Below are positions 61,759 to 64,000 of a stretch of DNA of 64,000 nt, piece by piece. This stretch comes from Sinomonas notoginsengisoli (GTDB lineage Bacteria > Actinomycetota > Actinomycetes > Actinomycetales > Micrococcaceae): positions 620,001 through 684,000 of the forward strand of contig NZ_JAIZDP010000001.1 in NCBI RefSeq assembly GCF_021554725.1, read 5' to 3'. The notes beneath the pieces were generated by a model. The model saw only the letters and a program-made list of their open reading frames with translations. It had not been told where the DNA came from and made no database searches. Within the stretch, counting starts at the first letter, position 1. Every line of letters begins with the position of its first letter. The position numbers and the translations under genes are program-made.

Positions 61759-61817
61759 TTCATGCCAATTCGTCGGCGGCCTGCAGCCAGGAGGCCGGCG
61801 GGGAGGGGTGCGAAACT

Positions 61818-61823
61818 ATTCTA
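61818..61823 (-). promoter_or_regulatory. Candidate -10 box of the ATP synthase operon
   Basis: TAGAAT on the minus strand lies in the 106-base AT-richer gap before the atpI-like gene, which would give a leader of about 50 bases. No clear -35 box was seen. Confidence 0.4.
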
Positions 61824-61864
61824 CACGGGATAGAACTGGGCCCGTGCCGGCAGGGAGGCCAGCG

Positions 61865-63403
61865 TCAGGAGGCGCTCCGCCGCGCCGTCGTGCGCCATCT
61901 CCGTTCGAGCGCGCGCCACTGCCACACCGCGACGCACACCTGGGCGAGCAGCCACACGGCCGCAGAGGTGGCCAGAGTCAGCCAGAACCAAGGGGTGTCC
62001 GACCACGGCAGCCTCTGAACGACGAGGAGCACGATGGAGGAGGCGATGACCTTCATGAGCGCATCGGCGACAAGGGTGCGGCGTCCAAACGGCAATGACC
62101 GCGCCGCGAAGTGCAGGATCATCACGGCCGCTCCCCCGCACACGGTGACGACGCCGAGCGCGAGGAACGTGGGATAGATCATGGGCACACCGCCGATGCC
62201 CAGGCCGGTGAAGCCGAGCAGCGTGGTGGCGGCCACGACGGCGGTGATGGGGACCGAGAAGCGCTTGGTCCACGCGCTCGGGTGGAGCCAAACTGGCCGT
62301 CCCTGCCCGCTCCCGACCGCGTCTCGGGCCCAGGGGTGCAGCGTGAGGAAGGCCATGGCCGGCAGGACGATCGCATTGACGATCGTGAGCGGGATCCACG
62401 GCACGAACGCATAGGCCACTCCGCCGAACGCCACGAGCGCCGTCCAGACGTACATGACGGCCACTGCCTGACGGTGCGTATAGCCGAGGTCGAGCAGCTT
62501 GTGGTGGACATGCTCACGGTCCGGCGAGAACGGCGAGCGGCCACTCGTGGTCCTCCGGAGCACCGCAAGGACAAGGTCCAGGAAGGGAAGGAGCATGACG
62601 ACGATGGGAAGGACGACCGGGATGAAGGTCGGGATGCCCTCCGCCCGGTCGTAGAGGCCTGACGCAACTTGGCCGGTCGCCACCACAGCACCGGTCGCCA
62701 TGAGGAGCCCGAGCAGCATGGACCCCGAGTCCCCCATGAAGATCCGGGCGGGATGGACATTGTGTGGGAGAAACCCGAGACAAATCCCCACGAGGAGTGC
62801 CATCAGCAGTGTGGCGAGGTCCGTGTAGTCCGGCAGGAAAGCATTGCGGTGCACCCAGTAGGCCGTGAGGAAGAACGCAATGCCGCCAATGGCGGCGACG
62901 CCCGCGGCGAGGCCGTCCAGTCCGTCGACGAAGTTGATCGCGTTGACCGTGAGCACGATGAGGAACATCGTCAGGCCGATCTGGAGCCACTCGGCGGTGA
63001 TCGGGATGGAACCGAGGGGCACGAAGGTGACACGTGGTCCCCACAGCGCCACGACTCCGGCGGCGAGGGCCTGTCCACCGAGCTTGACCCAGCTGTTAAG
63101 GTCCACCACGTCGTCGACGGCCCCCACGACGGCGATGACCGCGGCGCCACCCAGCACCGCCCACGGTTGGGGGGTGTCGAGGAAGATGGCGCGCACCCAG
63201 ACCGTCTGGGACGCCGCCCAGAAGGCCACGGCGAATCCAGTCAGCATCGCCACGCCCCCGAGGCGGGGGACGCTGCGGGTATGCACATCACGTTCGCGCA
63301 CGGGAGAGACGATGCCCCAATGGAGCGCGAGCACCCGGACTACTCCGGTGGCCGCGTAGGTGACAATTGCCGCGAGCATCGCCACGAGGACGTATATGAA
63401 CAT
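61865..63403 (-). CDS. WecA/MraY-family undecaprenyl-phosphate glycosyl-1-phosphate transferase with C-terminal membrane extension
   Basis: 512 aa. Catalytic motifs DDVVD (97-101), NAINFVDGLDGLAAG (about 155-169), FMGDSGSM (about 223-230) and HVHHKLLDLGYTHRQ (about 313-327) identify a polyprenyl-phosphate sugar transferase starting glycan synthesis on the lipid carrier. The family usually ends near 360-390 aa. Here about 140 further residues add about four membrane helices. It begins 3 bases after the stop of the GT2 gene. Confidence 0.88.
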   Translation of the reverse strand: MFIYVLVAMLAAIVTYAATGVVRVLALHWGIVSPVRERDVHTRSVPRLGGVAMLTGFAVAFWAASQTVWVRAIFLDTPQPWAVLGGAAVIAVVGAVDDVVDLNSWVKLGGQALAAGVVALWGPRVTFVPLGSIPITAEWLQIGLTMFLIVLTVNAINFVDGLDGLAAGVAAIGGIAFFLTAYWVHRNAFLPDYTDLATLLMALLVGICLGFLPHNVHPARIFMGDSGSMLLGLLMATGAVVATGQVASGLYDRAEGIPTFIPVVLPIVVMLLPFLDLVLAVLRRTTSGRSPFSPDREHVHHKLLDLGYTHRQAVAVMYVWTALVAFGGVAYAFVPWIPLTIVNAIVLPAMAFLTLHPWARDAVGSGQGRPVWLHPSAWTKRFSVPITAVVAATTLLGFTGLGIGGVPMIYPTFLALGVVTVCGGAAVMILHFAARSLPFGRRTLVADALMKVIASSIVLLVVQRLPWSDTPWFWLTLATSAAVWLLAQVCVAVWQWRALERRWRTTARRSAS

Positions 63404-63406
63404 GGG

Positions 63407-64000
63407 CTAGCCGGCGGCCTCTCCGGAGCCGCGTGCGCCGATCAATGACGACGCCTCCTCGGGGCGCTCGGTGAACGCCCGGCGGTACCCCCGCCGTCGC
63501 AGCCGGGTCGGAACGATGCGGTAGATCCCACGCACGAGCACGTTCCGGGCGAACGTCCACGGGCCGATGTAGTGTGCTTCGAGCATTTTCGACTGGAGGC
63601 GCATCTCGGCCATGAGCATGCGCAGGCCACCTCGACGTGCGTACGCGCCCTCACTGACCCGGTAGAGGACGAGCACGTCGGGCACATTCGCTCCCCTGCT
63701 GCCGCGATGCAGCATTCGGACCCAGAGCCAGTAGTCCTCCATGTCGGGGACGCCGCGGTATCCTCCAGCGGCCCGCACCGCCCCGGCACGGTACATGACG
63801 CTGGGGTGGTTGAACGGCGTCCGGAAGGCGAGCTGCGCCATGATCTCACGATGGGAGGCGGGGACCGGACGGCTCGCGAGCACCTCCGATTCGTCCTCAC
63901 CGACCTCGGCAATGGCCGACCCGACGACGTCGTACCCCTCCGCCAGAAGCCTCAGCTGACGCTCGAACCGCTCTGGGAGCGCCACGTCGTCGGCGTCCAT
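63407..64000 (-). CDS. GT2-family glycosyltransferase (partial, 5' end outside)
   Basis: 197 C-terminal residues are visible. The frame is open to the right edge. The visible part begins with the metal-binding DADD motif (MDADDVALPERFERQL), and FNHPSVMYRA with DMEDYWLWVRML fits GT-A family 2 enzymes of polysaccharide synthesis. It is coupled to the WecA-like gene, so the pair probably builds a cell-wall glycan. Confidence 0.9.
   Translation of the reverse strand: MDADDVALPERFERQLRLLAEGYDVVGSAIAEVGEDESEVLASRPVPASHREIMAQLAFRTPFNHPSVMYRAGAVRAAGGYRGVPDMEDYWLWVRMLHRGSRGANVPDVLVLYRVSEGAYARRGGLRMLMAEMRLQSKMLEAHYIGPWTFARNVLVRGIYRIVPTRLRRRGYRRAFTERPEEASSLIGARGSGEAAG

Overview
The window is very GC-rich, densely coding DNA from the chromosome of an actinobacterium, most likely a Micrococcaceae member (Arthrobacter/Sinomonas-like). 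Supporting signs are NucS (the actinobacterial mismatch endonuclease), DUF2017, DUF2550 and DUF3039 proteins, the atpI-B-E-F-H-A-G-D-C order, frequent GTG starts, ATGA/GTGA stop-start overlaps and many leaderless promoters. I see no rRNA, tRNA, CRISPR array, insertion sequence or prophage.

Layout. (1) 1-6480: an Lrp/AsnC regulator divergent from an amino-acid permease, then an operon for a 2-oxoacid dehydrogenase. E1 alpha and E1 beta are followed by a lipoyl-only protein and a separate alpha/beta hydrolase, in place of a normal E2. (2) 6653-18506: a homoprotocatechuate (3,4-dihydroxyphenylacetate) meta-cleavage cluster. It holds an FAH-RraA fusion, a GntR regulator, hpaE, hpaD, hpaH and hpaI. 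Nearby are a metabolite:H+ symporter, a flavin reductase (HpaC type) and an IclR regulator. Ring cleavage, semialdehyde oxidation, decarboxylation/isomerisation, hydration and aldol cleavage to pyruvate plus succinate semialdehyde are covered. HpaB and HpaF are not seen. (3) 18585-28540: sbcCD nuclease, an aquaporin, two DUF202 proteins, a degenerate ADP-ribosylglycohydrolase homologue, a DUF4395 protein, a DnaQ-BRCT exonuclease and DedA. (4) 28569-36650: housekeeping block rdgB-rph-MBL hydrolase-murI-DUF2017-clpS, the pncB/pncA nicotinate salvage pair and a helicase. (5) 36647-48959: an MFS exporter, DUF3039, a decayed nagB remnant, an ABC exporter, a thioredoxin-like TPR protein, an unknown membrane protein, an AI-2E family permease, a hydrolase, a zinc protein, nucS and nagA. 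(6) 48960-53828: a structured leader, a cold-shock gene with a textbook terminator, then DUF2550-esterase-DUF2156 membrane proteins. (7) 53839-64000: the complete F1Fo ATP synthase operon on the minus strand, preceded by a WecA-type glycosyltransferase and a truncated GT2 glycosyltransferase.

Recurrent regulation: at least 15 genes have a TANNNT-like box ending 6-7 bases before the start codon, which is the signature of leaderless transcripts. The catabolic genes have Shine-Dalgarno leaders and distinct palindromes (two tandem GntR-type sites, one TetR-type site and one IclR-type site). This suggests constitutive leaderless housekeeping genes beside inducible catabolic operons.
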